DNA of 64,000 nucleotides from Marivirga sericea (lineage in GTDB: Bacteria; Bacteroidota; Bacteroidia; Cytophagales; Cyclobacteriaceae): positions 372,001 through 436,000 of the forward strand of contig NZ_FXAW01000001.1 in assembly GCF_900177665.1 (NCBI RefSeq), given 5' to 3'. A program made the position numbers and the translations under genes. The notes beneath the pieces were generated by a model, which saw nothing but the letters and a program-made list of their open reading frames with translations, ran no database searches and was not told where the DNA came from. Below, one piece after another: positions 52,000 to 62,049 of this stretch; within the stretch, counting starts at the first letter, position 1; the number at the start of each line of letters is the position of its first letter.

Positions 52000-52395
52000 A
52001 TGGTCAGAAGAATCACAGTATTAATTTCATATTTCTTATTGAGCTAGTCTTTGGTAGCACAAGAATATGATCACGCAATTGCCAAAGCGAGATTCCTCAT
52101 TCTGGAACATCAAAAGCAAACTAATATTCCTGGGCTGCAAGTTGCAGTAATGATTGATGGTGAAATGATTTGGAGTGAATCCATGGGCTATGTTGATCTG
52201 GAAAATGCTGTTCCAGTTACGAGCCAAACGCAGTTTAGAACGGGCAGTCTTACAAAACCATTGACCTCCATAGCCCTAGGAAAGATGCTGGAAGGGAATC
52301 TGATAAGTTTAGACAATACTGTTGAAGATTTCTTTCCTGATTATCCTGCTCCTGCGAAACAAATTACTGTAAGACACTGCTTAGGATTATTTTAG
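52000..52395 (+). pseudogene. Broken serine hydrolase (beta-lactamase class C-like)
   Basis: An ATG at 52000 opens a signal peptide, MVRRITVLISYFLLS, that is cut by an in-frame TAG at 52045-52047; the frame continues after it with SLVAQEYD. The remaining part keeps IPGLQVAVMIDGEMIWSESM and the SxxK motif in TGSLTKPL. The family's LLTHTSG region is replaced by HCLGLF and a stop after about 130 codons, where 350 or more are expected. Two lesions make function very unlikely. Confidence 0.85.
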
Positions 52396-52576
52396 AGCCA
52401 ATTAGAAAAAGATAATGGAAGGCTTTTTCACTTTTCTATTTTTTTGATTTTCCCTGTTGCTATGAGGATGTAGAATGTAATTGCCACACTTAATAATACG
52501 GACAATATCATCATGATTTTATTATTTTTGGTGAATAAGAATAGAGTGTGATTCGATATCACACTCTAGATTTCAA

Positions 52577-53458
52577 TTATTTTGAAGCTAAAAAACTGTC
52601 CACCTGATTAAAAAACCACTTAGGCTCATCGTAGAAAATAAAGTGGTAAGCTTCATCCGCTACCGCTACTTTTACATTCTCGATGTCCTTACACTGAGCT
52701 TCATAATTACTTTCAACTGCTTGTTTTGTACTTCCATATTGTTCATAAGCAGCCCATGCGCCCAATACTAAAACAGGTGTATTAACTTTACTCATTTCCG
52801 AACGGATATCGGTGGTGTACATTTCTCCATAAGCTTGAGTCGTAACGGTTCTACTGCTGTTAATTCCCATTTCAACTACTTGTTCTCTTTTGTCTGCAGT
52901 TGCAATCATTCCAGCGATAATCATTTTCTGCTGCTGTGCAAAAGCATCTTCACTCACATTTTTCATATTTGCTTGCATCTGTTTTGCCATGCTTTGTGCT
53001 CTTTCAGGAGTGAGCCCTGGCATTTGAATAGCAGGGAAGTAGGGAATTCCATCGACTGATATGATTTTGGAAAAAAGATCAGGAGCCTCTGAAGCTGCCC
53101 ATAACGATAGAAATCCTCCCATACTATGGCCCATTAATATGGTATTCTTTAATTGATTGGTTTTTACATAGTCAATTAACTCATTTCTAACCTCTTTCAG
53201 GAAATGCTCACTTTCTACGCTTTCTTTATTTCCAAATCCTTTTAAAGTAACCAGGTGAATTTGGTAATCATTTTTGTAGTATTCGGTTACTTCATTCCAT
53301 ACCTCAGCGGAACAAGACATTCCATGAATGAGAATCATAGGCTGTCCTTTTCCAACTATGGTGGTGCTGAGTATTTTTTCGGATTTTGCTTCTGTAGCCA
53401 TCATTAAAAGGGCAATGCTCAATAGTGCTGTTGGTAATTTTAAGAATAATTTTTTCAT
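52577..53458 (-). CDS. Secreted alpha/beta hydrolase
   Basis: A 293-residue protein with a signal peptide (start MKKLFLKLPTALLSIALLM). The oxyanion loop ILIHGMSCS and the nucleophile elbow MGHSMGGF show an alpha/beta hydrolase; the catalytic His is likely in ADEAYHFIFYDEP. The ATG at 53458 is preferred over 53491 because it gives the signal peptide. The substrate is unknown. It is divergent from a histidine kinase gene. Confidence 0.85.
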   Translation of the reverse strand: MKKLFLKLPTALLSIALLMMATEAKSEKILSTTIVGKGQPMILIHGMSCSAEVWNEVTEYYKNDYQIHLVTLKGFGNKESVESEHFLKEVRNELIDYVKTNQLKNTILMGHSMGGFLSLWAASEAPDLFSKIISVDGIPYFPAIQMPGLTPERAQSMAKQMQANMKNVSEDAFAQQQKMIIAGMIATADKREQVVEMGINSSRTVTTQAYGEMYTTDIRSEMSKVNTPVLVLGAWAAYEQYGSTKQAVESNYEAQCKDIENVKVAVADEAYHFIFYDEPKWFFNQVDSFLASK

Positions 53459-53669
53459 GACTTTTCTGTTTTGTTTGCTCAAATGAAGCACTGAATTTTG
53501 AGTTAATTAAATTTGATTGACCATTGGTTTGATTGTATTGACCAACTGCATTCCTGCACAAAACGCTAAGAGACTTATGAAATATTACTTCCAAATACCA
53601 TTCGTCAATTCATACAAGCAGTTCGTCAAGCCAAGTTGTGAATAGTATCTTCTTTAATATCTTTAGGGA

Positions 53670-54701
53670 ATGATTTTAAAAAGATTAACTCAGTACAAAA
53701 TTCATCATCTAATTGGATGGCTACTTTACTTTTCCATTGCAGCGGCTGGCTACAACCGTTTTTATGAAAATAAACTTGATTTACTGTTGGTCACTTCAGT
53801 CTATGTTTTTTCGCATGCGTTGATGTATTACATATCGCAATATGTATTGACAGCTTTCAGTTTTAAAAAGGGAAGACCATGGCTGTTCTTTATTGGATAT
53901 GTCCTACTCGCAATTTTCCTTTCGTTTGTGATGTATGGAGTAATCTATTTAATTTTAGGAGATCAAATGCCACTCTATTTCGGAAAAGAGTTTCTTACCG
54001 TATTCTCTGTATTTTTGATCTCTAATCTTTTTATGGGAGGAGTTTTGATTGGGATCAAATCTATGATAGACAAATCTCGTCAGCAAAAGTTTGAAAAGGA
54101 ACGAAAGCAAGAAAGTCTTTTATCTGAGCTTAGCTATTTGAAAGCCCAAGTCAATCCTCATTTTTTGTTTAATACTATCAATAGCGTATATGTTTTAATC
54201 AAAATGAATCCTGATAAAGCAGCTGATATGCTCATTAAGTTATCAGATTTGTTAAGGTCTCAATTATATGATTTCAGCAGTGATAAAATTACCATAGAAG
54301 AGGAAATTAACTATTTGGAGAACTATATTGAATTAGAAAAACTAAGAAGGGCACATCGATTGGAAGTCCATTTTGAAAAGGAGGGATTGCTACAAGGTTT
54401 TTCTTTGCCTCCTTTATTGATGATTCCCTTTTTAGAAAACTGCTTTAAGCATCTTTCTTCCGATACAGATAAGTCTAATATAGTGAGAATTAGAATGACT
54501 AGAAATTTTAGTAAATTAAGCGTAGAATTCTCTAATACTTTTGACAAGCAATCAGCACCACGAAAGGAGGGAGGAATTGGCTTACCTAATGTGAAAAGAA
54601 GACTTGCATTGCTTTTCCCTGATAAATACCAGCTGGAGATCAATAGAACAGATGAATTATTTAGAGTAAATCTTGAATTAGACCTATCTGATTATGAGTA
54701 A
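53670..54701 (+). CDS. LytS/YehU-type sensor histidine kinase
   Basis: A 343-residue kinase. Four membrane helices (about 12-130) are followed by a coiled coil and the His_kinase box SYLKAQVNPHFLFNTINSVY, whose His is phosphorylated. The ATPase region carries LPPLLMIPFLENCFKH and GGIGLPNVKRRL. There is no extracellular sensor domain. It overlaps the LytTR response regulator by 8 bases, forming a two-component system. Confidence 0.93.
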   Translation: MILKRLTQYKIHHLIGWLLYFSIAAAGYNRFYENKLDLLLVTSVYVFSHALMYYISQYVLTAFSFKKGRPWLFFIGYVLLAIFLSFVMYGVIYLILGDQMPLYFGKEFLTVFSVFLISNLFMGGVLIGIKSMIDKSRQQKFEKERKQESLLSELSYLKAQVNPHFLFNTINSVYVLIKMNPDKAADMLIKLSDLLRSQLYDFSSDKITIEEEINYLENYIELEKLRRAHRLEVHFEKEGLLQGFSLPPLLMIPFLENCFKHLSSDTDKSNIVRIRMTRNFSKLSVEFSNTFDKQSAPRKEGGIGLPNVKRRLALLFPDKYQLEINRTDELFRVNLELDLSDYE

Positions 54702-55407
54702 GAAATTGAAAGTTTTAATTGTTGAAGATGAACACCTCGCAGCCGAGGGCTTAAAATCATATGTTGCTGAGATTGAGTTTTTAGAGCTTATTGCCTATTG
54801 CGAAAATGCATTAGAAGCTAATAAACTCTTATCTGAACAATCAATCGATTTGATTTTCCTCGATATTCAAATGCCTAAAATCACTGGAATTGAATTTTTA
54901 AAATCACTTTCTAAGCCGCCAATGGTGATTTTTACCACAGCATACCCAAACTATGCTTTGCAAGGTTATGAATTGGATGTGATCGATTATCTAGTGAAGC
55001 CTTATCCTTTTGATCGCTTTTTAAAAGCAGTCAATAAAGCCAAAGATCGATTTGTTTTGGAGAATTCAAACAATCAGGAATCTGAAAAAAATAGGGAGAT
55101 AGATTACTTCTTTGTGAAATCAGAGCAAAAACTGGAGAAGGTGGTAATCAATGAAATATGTTATGTGGAGGCAATGGAGAATTATGTGATTATTCATACA
55201 GATTCACAGAAGACCATTTCTTTAATGACTATGAAAAGCATGGAAGAAAAATTGCCTCTAGATCAATTTATAAGATCCCATAAAAGCTATATAGTGAACA
55301 TTAGCAAGGTGGAATCAATAGAAGGCAACTGTCTGAATGTGAAATCCAAACAGTTGCCCATTTCAAGACAAAACAAGCAGGAAGTCTTGAATAGAATTCT
55401 AGGCTAA
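54694..55407 (+). CDS. LytTR family response regulator
   Basis: A 237-residue regulator. The receiver domain (1-120) has the acidic pocket VEDEH, the phospho-Asp in IFLDIQMP and the Lys of YLVKPYPFD. The C-terminal LytTR domain (about 135-235) includes ICYVEAMENYVIIHT and FIRSHKSYIVNI. It is the partner of the kinase just upstream. It ends directly against the convergent symporter gene, with no gap. Confidence 0.95.
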   Translation: MSKKLKVLIVEDEHLAAEGLKSYVAEIEFLELIAYCENALEANKLLSEQSIDLIFLDIQMPKITGIEFLKSLSKPPMVIFTTAYPNYALQGYELDVIDYLVKPYPFDRFLKAVNKAKDRFVLENSNNQESEKNREIDYFFVKSEQKLEKVVINEICYVEAMENYVIIHTDSQKTISLMTMKSMEEKLPLDQFIRSHKSYIVNISKVESIEGNCLNVKSKQLPISRQNKQEVLNRILG

Positions 55408-57543
55408 CTATTCGTCACCTTTTATTGCAGATACATCCGCCTTAAGATCATCGTCTGGTTGGCCTAACTTACCCGCATCCTTTTTCTTAAAGTAGTGCGC
55501 CAAGTCTTTTCTTACTTCACCCGACATGATGTAAAGTCCAATCATATTGGGAACTGACATGGCCAAAATCATCATATCCGAAAAGCTCAGAACGGCACCT
55601 AAACTTACTGATGCACCCACTACAACAAATACCAAGAAAGTGATTTTATATGCTAATTCTGATTTGTTGGTTTTTCCGAATAGATATGTCCATCCTCTCA
55701 TTCCGTAATATGACCATGAAATCATGGTGGAAAAAGCGAAAAGGAAAACTGCAATTGCCAATACATAAGGGAACCAACCAATCACAGAACCGAAGGCTTG
55801 CGCAGTTAATTTCACACCTGTGACATCAGGCACTTCGTGCATACCTGTAAAGATCAATACTAAGGCAGTTAGCGTACAAACCACAACCGTATCAATAAAT
55901 GGCTCCATTAATCCTACAAAACCTTCTGAGGGGGCGTTATGTGTCTTAGTGGCACTGTGTGCGATGGCTGCAGAACCCACACCTGCTTCATTTGAAAAGG
56001 CTGCTCTTTGGAATCCAATAATCAATACGCCTAAAAATCCACCTTTTAATGCACTTGAATTTAATGCCCCATTATAAATAGCCGAAAATGCAGGACCTAT
56101 ATTTTCATAATTAATTCCAATTATAACTAAGGCAGCAACAACATAAACTATAGCCATAATCGGCACTACTTTTTCTGTTACTTTGGCAATACTTTCGATA
56201 CCACCGATAATAACAATACCGACTAAAACAGCCAAACCGATTCCGAACCAAAATCCCCAACCTTCCAATACCGTAAATTGAGAAGCCATAATTTGGAAAG
56301 ATTGATTGGATTGGAACATATTACCAGCACCGAAGGAAGCCCCTATACAAAGGACAGCAAAGATCCCAGCTAAAACTTTTCCGACTCCTTTTATATTTCT
56401 TTTTTCAAGTCCGTACCGTAAATAATTCATTGGCCCACCAAATATTTTTCCGTCAGCCTTAATCTCTCTATACTTTACGCCTAATGTACATTCAACAAAT
56501 TTCGAAGACATGCCTAAGAAACCGGCTAAAATCATCCAAAAGGTTGCACCTGCGCCACCAATTGATACTGCCACAGCCACACCGGCAATATTTCCTAAAC
56601 CTACAGTTGCTGAAACTGCTGTTGCTAAAGCTTGAAAGTGCGTTACTTTACCTGGGGCATTTGGATCACTATGCTTTCCTCTTGCCAGATCAATAGAGTG
56701 TTTGAACCCTCTAATATTAATAAAGCCCATTCTTACTGTAAAGAAAGCCGCACCAGCAATAAGCCAGACCACTATAAATGGAATACTATTTTCCCTTATA
56801 TCTCCATTTGCGTAAAGCAAAGGTTGTTCTTCGTCAAATTTAATACTGGCGAAAAACTGCGCGCCTTGTTCTATCAGATCTCTTGTATTATCAGGGCTAA
56901 AAATAACTTTTCCTTCTGCTACATTAAAATTGATCTCTCCATCAGCTGTTGCTTTCACTGTATCAGCGTCTTTTTTATCAATAGAAACAATGGCGATAGG
57001 ATCACCTTCTTTGACTTGCTGACCGTCTTGCACTAATTTTTCCTTAAGAAGGAAAACTTTATCCGTTCGTGCATTCCAGTCAGGAGTTTTAATCATTTCC
57101 TTATCGGTCATGACTACGGGGTCGTATAGACCAATAGCAGCAAATGGATCCCAAAACAGTACGTTTCCCATTACCTCAACTGCTGGATCAAAAACAGCAT
57201 TGAAGTTTTCTGTAATGGACTCGGCTTCTATGGTGATTTTTTTGTCGATGACCTGATTGTTAGCATCGGAAATTTGAACTGTATATTCCTTGCCTTCAAT
57301 AAGTCCTGATGCTTTCGAGGCTGTTAAAGCAGTATTTTGATTAGACCATTTGTATTGATAGGGTTCTTCACCACCAGTCACTTTTAGTCTTATTTCTCCG
57401 TTATTGATAGTAGTAGAGGGATTGATTATTTCTACCTCTACTTGCAGAGAATCGTTAGTGCGCTGTGAATTGGCATGCAAAGTTGATTGGGATAAAAAAA
57501 GGAGAAGTAGTGGGATGAGTAATACTCTTAAAATTTTGTTCAT
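55408..57543 (-). CDS. Alanine/glycine:cation symporter with SprB-like and lipoyl-like N-terminal domains
   Basis: A 711-residue protein. Residues 1-24 are a signal peptide. About 35-115 resembles an SprB-type beta repeat (GGEEPYQYKWSNQNTALTAS). About 165-240 resembles a biotinyl/lipoyl barrel (EKLVQDGQQVKEGDPIAIVS, ATADGEINFNV) but without the modified Lys. From about 255 on it is a complete AGCS symporter: TAVSATVGLGNIAGVAVAVS, FLGMSSKFVECTLGVKYRE, FSNEAGVGSAAIAHSA. AGCS proteins normally have 440-550 residues, so the periplasmic part of about 250 residues is an addition. It probably imports alanine or glycine with sodium. Confidence 0.9.
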   Translation of the reverse strand: MNKILRVLLIPLLLLFLSQSTLHANSQRTNDSLQVEVEIINPSTTINNGEIRLKVTGGEEPYQYKWSNQNTALTASKASGLIEGKEYTVQISDANNQVIDKKITIEAESITENFNAVFDPAVEVMGNVLFWDPFAAIGLYDPVVMTDKEMIKTPDWNARTDKVFLLKEKLVQDGQQVKEGDPIAIVSIDKKDADTVKATADGEINFNVAEGKVIFSPDNTRDLIEQGAQFFASIKFDEEQPLLYANGDIRENSIPFIVVWLIAGAAFFTVRMGFINIRGFKHSIDLARGKHSDPNAPGKVTHFQALATAVSATVGLGNIAGVAVAVSIGGAGATFWMILAGFLGMSSKFVECTLGVKYREIKADGKIFGGPMNYLRYGLEKRNIKGVGKVLAGIFAVLCIGASFGAGNMFQSNQSFQIMASQFTVLEGWGFWFGIGLAVLVGIVIIGGIESIAKVTEKVVPIMAIVYVVAALVIIGINYENIGPAFSAIYNGALNSSALKGGFLGVLIIGFQRAAFSNEAGVGSAAIAHSATKTHNAPSEGFVGLMEPFIDTVVVCTLTALVLIFTGMHEVPDVTGVKLTAQAFGSVIGWFPYVLAIAVFLFAFSTMISWSYYGMRGWTYLFGKTNKSELAYKITFLVFVVVGASVSLGAVLSFSDMMILAMSVPNMIGLYIMSGEVRKDLAHYFKKKDAGKLGQPDDDLKADVSAIKGDE

Positions 57544-57781
57544 AGATAACTTGAGAGTTAATTAAAAACTGATTTTAGACTTTACTTATTTTGGATTTAC
57601 TATAGGATAACTAGCGTTATTACATACATTTTGTTACAAAATTAACAGTCGTCCTCTAATTTTGTTCAAAGCTAGGTATTATTTTATTGCTGACCAACCG
57701 CCACTAAATCAGTCCTTAATTCTTTACTGACAGAATTATGTTCTTTTTTTAAATGATCATTCGAAATAGACCATTATTCTA

Positions 57782-57841
57782 TTACTATAAAAATAGTAAA
57801 GTAATTTAATAAATAGTTGTATTACTATTTAAATAGTAATA
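57782..57841. promoter_or_regulatory. Two palindromic BlaI-type operators
   Basis: TTACTAT-AAAA-ATAGTAA at 57782-57799, and a perfect 22-bp palindrome at 57820-57841 built on TTACTAT/ATAGTAA. BlaI/MecI repressors bind TACTA/TAGTA boxes of this kind. The second palindrome ends 10 bases before the blaI-like start codon. Confidence 0.8.
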
Positions 57842-57851
57842 TACTTGAGCT

Positions 57852-58226
57852 ATGAAAGAATTGACAAAAGCAGAGGAGCAACTCATGAGACATCTTTGGA
57901 AGCTCAAAAAAGCATATCTAAAAGATATAGTAGATGAATATGATGAACCTAAACCAGCATATACTACTATCAGTACAGTTGTGAATGTTTTGGTAAAAAA
58001 GGGTATAATAGGTTTTGATTTACATGGAAAAGCTAAACATTATTATCCGCTGATCACCAAAGAGGATTATTCTAATCAATCCATAAAGGGATTGGTCAGT
58101 AATTTTTTCAATAACTCATACCAACAGTTTGCTTCCTTTTTTACTTCCAGAAAAGAATTATCAGTTAATGAATTAAAGGAAATTAGAAAAATGATTGATG
58201 ATGAAATTAAAAAGAAAGGCAAATGA
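57852..58226 (+). CDS. BlaI/MecI family repressor
   Basis: A 124-residue winged-helix repressor: KAEEQLMRHLWKLKKAYLKDIV, then PAYTTISTVVNVLVKKGII and AKHYYPLITKEDY. The family dimerises and is inactivated by proteolysis triggered by its membrane partner. The C-terminal helices hold the cleavage region. It overlaps the downstream M56 gene by ATGA and likely binds the palindromes just upstream. Confidence 0.93.
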   Translation: MKELTKAEEQLMRHLWKLKKAYLKDIVDEYDEPKPAYTTISTVVNVLVKKGIIGFDLHGKAKHYYPLITKEDYSNQSIKGLVSNFFNNSYQQFASFFTSRKELSVNELKEIRKMIDDEIKKKGK

Positions 58227-60184
58227 ATGTTCTATTGATATATTTTCTGAAGGTAATCACTATCCAGGCCATCTTGTATTTGATTTATATATTGATTTTT
58301 CATAAGAGTGGACGGCACAGCATTAATAGGTTTTATTTAATCTTTACGTTAGTTATTGGTTTCATAATTCCATTTATGTTGATTCCGAAATTTCAATCCT
58401 ATCAATCTTATCAGGAAGTTGAAAAGCCTATTTGGCATGAACTGGCCAACTTGACTGAATTTTCCGTTACAGAAGCCGAACTTCTACCAGTTGAAAGATT
58501 AAATCAATCAGATTTTACTACAGAATTGATTGTACTGGGAATTTCATTGATCAGTCTTTTATTTTTAATGAAGTTGATTTATAGTCATTTTCAACTCGTT
58601 AGGTTAAAAAGACAATCTAAAGAAATTAATAAAAATGGATATAGGATATATTGCAGTCCAGTTGAAAGCCCTTTCAGCTATTTTAAATCTATATTCATTC
58701 CGAAGAGCCTGCTAAATTCAGTGTCATTTAATACCATTATGGAGCATGAATTGGTTCATGTCAAGAAGATGCATTCTATTGATAGGGTATTGATGGAAAT
58801 CATACTATCCATATTTTGGTTCCATCCTTTGCTCTATTTATTCAGGAATAGATTAATTGAAACTCATGAATTTCAAGCTGATGCAGAAGTGATAGCCTTG
58901 CAGCAAGATCCAATCGGCTATCAAGAAATACTATTCCAACAAATTAATGCACATAAAGCAATTTCTTATGTTAACTATTTCAAATTGAACACTGTTAAAA
59001 CAAGAATTAAAATGATCAATAGAACTAAAAATCTTTCAAAGTGGCATTACTTATTGATTTTGCCTGTTTTAGCGCTCATGACATTTTCCTTTGCCAATAA
59101 AGAAAATGCGGAGTTCATAGCGCCTTTAAAGAGCGATGTTTCAGATGTTTTTGAATATGCAATAAATCCATCTGAGAATTATACGCCTTCTATTTTTCCT
59201 CTGCAGGATGCAGAAGGAGTAAAACTAACGGCAAGCTTTGGAAATCGAATCCATCCCATTTTAAAAGTGGAAAGATTTCATGAAGGTATCGACTTGAAAA
59301 CCTATAGAGGAAATCCTGTTTTAGCAACGGCAGATGGTATTGTGATTGAAGCTGGGATCAATAGTGAAGTTGCCTGGGGGAAAATTGTACGAATTAAGCA
59401 TGGTGATATGTATGAAACCGTCTACGCTCATTTGTCTGAAGTGGAGGTAAGTATAGGGGATAAAATTAAAAGAGGAGATATCATCGGAAAGGCAGGGACT
59501 ACCGGAAGATCTACGGGTTCACATTTACATTATGAAGTGAAAGATGCTGCTGATGGATTTCTAGATCCATTGAAGTATATTTTGGATATTGATTTTAAGT
59601 TGAGTAAAAATGGTGACCAGTCTGGTGAATTGAGCTTGCGCAAAACAGATCAAAAGTTAAGAGTAATACTTGATCCAGGGCATGGTGGAAAGGACAGTGG
59701 CATGAAGTCATCAGCGCTGAATGAAAAAGACATTGTATTAAAAGTGGCACAAAAAGTAGCAGAAAACTTCAAAGAATCAGAAGAGATAGAAATCATTCTT
59801 ACAAGAGATGTTGATAAAGTAGTGAGTTTGGAGGAAAGAGTTAGTAATTCAGAAAGCTCAGATTTGTTTATTTCGCTCCATATTGAAACGCATGAATATA
59901 AGGACGAAAACAGCATGCTTGCTATTTATAATGACCAGAATGATAATGCCTCCCACTCCAAATATTTTTCAGAATTACTGGCTCAAGAAATGAAGAATGA
60001 AAATAAAATTTTGAAAGTGGGTTATTCAAGTGGATATTATGTTTTGAAAAATGCAAAATGTCCTGCAGTAATATTCAGTATGGGCTATTTTTCAAATCCA
60101 GAATCTGAACAATATTTAAATTCAGAAAAAGGAATGAAAGAAATTGCTCAAGAATTGTCGGATGCAATAATGGCCGCAAAATAA
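58223..60184 (+). CDS. BlaR1-like M56 protease fused to M23 and amidase_3 domains
   Basis: A 653-residue membrane protein. Three helices (about 3-20, 35-53, 95-115) precede the M56 site HELVH (175-179), with ETHEFQADAEV giving the distal ligand; a last helix lies near 275-292. The outside part carries an M23 LytM-like domain (about 330-450; His353 and Asp357 in HEGIDLK, and HLH at 434-436) and an amidase_3 domain (about 480-650; His487, Glu501, His553). The fourth amidase residue, normally Glu in a VEtGF motif, is Ser619 here (IFSMGYFSN). BlaR1 has a penicillin-binding sensor in this place. The likely role is sensing or processing of peptidoglycan and relaying the signal to the BlaI-like repressor. 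Confidence 0.9.
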   Translation: MNVLLIYFLKVITIQAILYLIYILIFHKSGRHSINRFYLIFTLVIGFIIPFMLIPKFQSYQSYQEVEKPIWHELANLTEFSVTEAELLPVERLNQSDFTTELIVLGISLISLLFLMKLIYSHFQLVRLKRQSKEINKNGYRIYCSPVESPFSYFKSIFIPKSLLNSVSFNTIMEHELVHVKKMHSIDRVLMEIILSIFWFHPLLYLFRNRLIETHEFQADAEVIALQQDPIGYQEILFQQINAHKAISYVNYFKLNTVKTRIKMINRTKNLSKWHYLLILPVLALMTFSFANKENAEFIAPLKSDVSDVFEYAINPSENYTPSIFPLQDAEGVKLTASFGNRIHPILKVERFHEGIDLKTYRGNPVLATADGIVIEAGINSEVAWGKIVRIKHGDMYETVYAHLSEVEVSIGDKIKRGDIIGKAGTTGRSTGSHLHYEVKDAADGFLDPLKYILDIDFKLSKNGDQSGELSLRKTDQKLRVILDPGHGGKDSGMKSSALNEKDIVLKVAQKVAENFKESEEIEIILTRDVDKVVSLEERVSNSESSDLFISLHIETHEYKDENSMLAIYNDQNDNASHSKYFSELLAQEMKNENKILKVGYSSGYYVLKNAKCPAVIFSMGYFSNPESEQYLNSEKGMKEIAQELSDAIMAAK

Positions 60185-60209
60185 TAATATTTAGTTTCAT
60201 TCAAAGGCT

Positions 60210-60247
60210 GTATAAGTGTGTCAAATACACTTATACCGCTTTTTTTA
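60210..60247 (+). terminator. Terminator after the M56 fusion gene
   Basis: Stem GTATAAGTGT/ACACTTATAC followed by seven T. Confidence 0.85.
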
Positions 60248-60333
60248 AATCATTAATCGATAAAATTTACAAATTCATAGAAATAGTTTCAGAAAAAAGT
60301 TTCATATTTAACTAATAATAAGTGAGTTAAGTA

Positions 60334-62049
60334 ATGCAGCTAAAAGCTATAGTTAAATATAAACAAGATTTAATAATACTATTCGTAGCCTTGGGTTATT
60401 TCTTTTTTGCCCGATTAGGCTACTTTCTAGTATTTGAAGATATCTATATTTTGCCTACTTGGCCTCCATCAGGCTTAGCTTTAGCTTTTCTGATTCTGCT
60501 CGGGCGAAAAGCTTGGCCGGGCATCACCATTGGAGCACTTTTGGCTAATATTCTCGCTTATTGGAATACTGGCGATTTAGCCTCTGATTCCGTTATTTTA
60601 TTATCCTCAGTTATTGCAGCTGGTCATACCTTAGAAGCATTATTAGGTAATTACTTGATCGAGAAATGGATTCAGAAAGATCAATTATTCAATAAATCTA
60701 TTAACATATTTCGCTTCCTAGGAGTAGGGTTTATTATTGCATTGGTCAGTGCGGCAATCGGTACTGGTGCCCTTTATTATCAAGGATTATTTGGTGCTAA
60801 TGAGTTTCTTACACGCTTTGTTTCTTGGTGGGTGGGTAATTTAGTAGGGATTCTACTTTTTACACCTTTTATTTTATCCTTTAAAGAACCAATAGCCAAA
60901 AAACTGAATAGGGGGCATTTCATGGAAATTATATTTTTCAGCTTGGCCTTAGTCATTGTATTTGTCCTATTGAATCAAGAAAGTTTACGATATCCTGTAC
61001 AGCAATCTATACCTTTTCTCGTTTTGCCTTTATTGCTTTGGATGGCTTTTCGCTTTCATTTATCGGTTGCCATGACAGGAACAATAATAATTGGCTTAAT
61101 ATCAGTGTACATGACAACACAAGGTATTGGTCCCTTTGTTATGGAAACGCCAAGTAATGCCATGCTGATTTTACAGATTTTCTTAGGAGTGATTAGTGTT
61201 TCGACCATTATTCTTTCTGCAACTCAAAGAGAAAGGACAGAAGCACAAAATGAGCTAAAAAGTTTAAATAGCAATTTGGAGGAAATTGTGCAAACCAGAA
61301 CAAAAGAACTGGAAAGTGAAAATGCCACGCGCAAAAATGCAGAACAAGAATTAAAATCTTCCAATACAGAATTACGGAAAATTAACGCAGAACTAGATAA
61401 TTTCGTTTATCGAGTTTCGCATGATTTAAGAGCTCCAATTGCTAGCATGTTGGGTTTATTGAATTTGGCTAAATCTGACGAAAGTGAAGAAATGAAGTCG
61501 ATTTATTTGTCGAAAATTGAGCAAAGTGCACAATTACAAGATACTTTTATCACAGAAATACTAGATCAATCAAGAAACGCAAGACTTGAAGTTAGAAAGG
61601 AACCTATTGATTTCGAAAAAATAATAAAGGAATCCTTTGAGCAACTTCAGTATTCCAATACAAATGAAGATGTCGAAAAGACTTTAAATATTGATTTGAA
61701 GGATCCTTTTTATTCAGACCCGTGGAGATTGAAGGTGATTATCAATAATGTAATTTCCAATTCCATTCGCTACAGAAATGGAAAATCCCCTAAAATAGAT
61801 ATTGATATTTCTTCAGAAAATCACGAGGCTTTGATTAATATTAAAGATAATGGAAGAGGAATAGAACAGGAACATATCGACAAGGTTTTTAATATGTTCT
61901 ACAGAGCTACTGATGATAATGCAGGTTCAGGATTAGGTTTATACATTGTAAAAGAGACGGTTAGTAAGCTACAAGGCCGCGTGCAGATTCAATCAAAGCC
62001 TCGAGAAGGCACTACTATTAGCTTTGTTTTGCCTAATATGAAAAATTAG
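60334..62049 (+). CDS. MASE1-domain sensor histidine kinase
   Basis: A 571-residue kinase. The first 300 residues are a MASE1-type sensor with about eight helices (YILPTWPPSGLALAFLILLG). A coiled coil (about 305-355) joins it to the kinase core. The phospho-His lies in FVYRVSHDLRAPIASMLG, and the ATP site has NVISNSIRYRN, IKDNGRGIE and GSGLGLYIVKE. No response regulator is adjacent, so the partner is elsewhere. Confidence 0.92.
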   Translation: MQLKAIVKYKQDLIILFVALGYFFFARLGYFLVFEDIYILPTWPPSGLALAFLILLGRKAWPGITIGALLANILAYWNTGDLASDSVILLSSVIAAGHTLEALLGNYLIEKWIQKDQLFNKSINIFRFLGVGFIIALVSAAIGTGALYYQGLFGANEFLTRFVSWWVGNLVGILLFTPFILSFKEPIAKKLNRGHFMEIIFFSLALVIVFVLLNQESLRYPVQQSIPFLVLPLLLWMAFRFHLSVAMTGTIIIGLISVYMTTQGIGPFVMETPSNAMLILQIFLGVISVSTIILSATQRERTEAQNELKSLNSNLEEIVQTRTKELESENATRKNAEQELKSSNTELRKINAELDNFVYRVSHDLRAPIASMLGLLNLAKSDESEEMKSIYLSKIEQSAQLQDTFITEILDQSRNARLEVRKEPIDFEKIIKESFEQLQYSNTNEDVEKTLNIDLKDPFYSDPWRLKVIINNVISNSIRYRNGKSPKIDIDISSENHEALINIKDNGRGIEQEHIDKVFNMFYRATDDNAGSGLGLYIVKETVSKLQGRVQIQSKPREGTTISFVLPNMKN

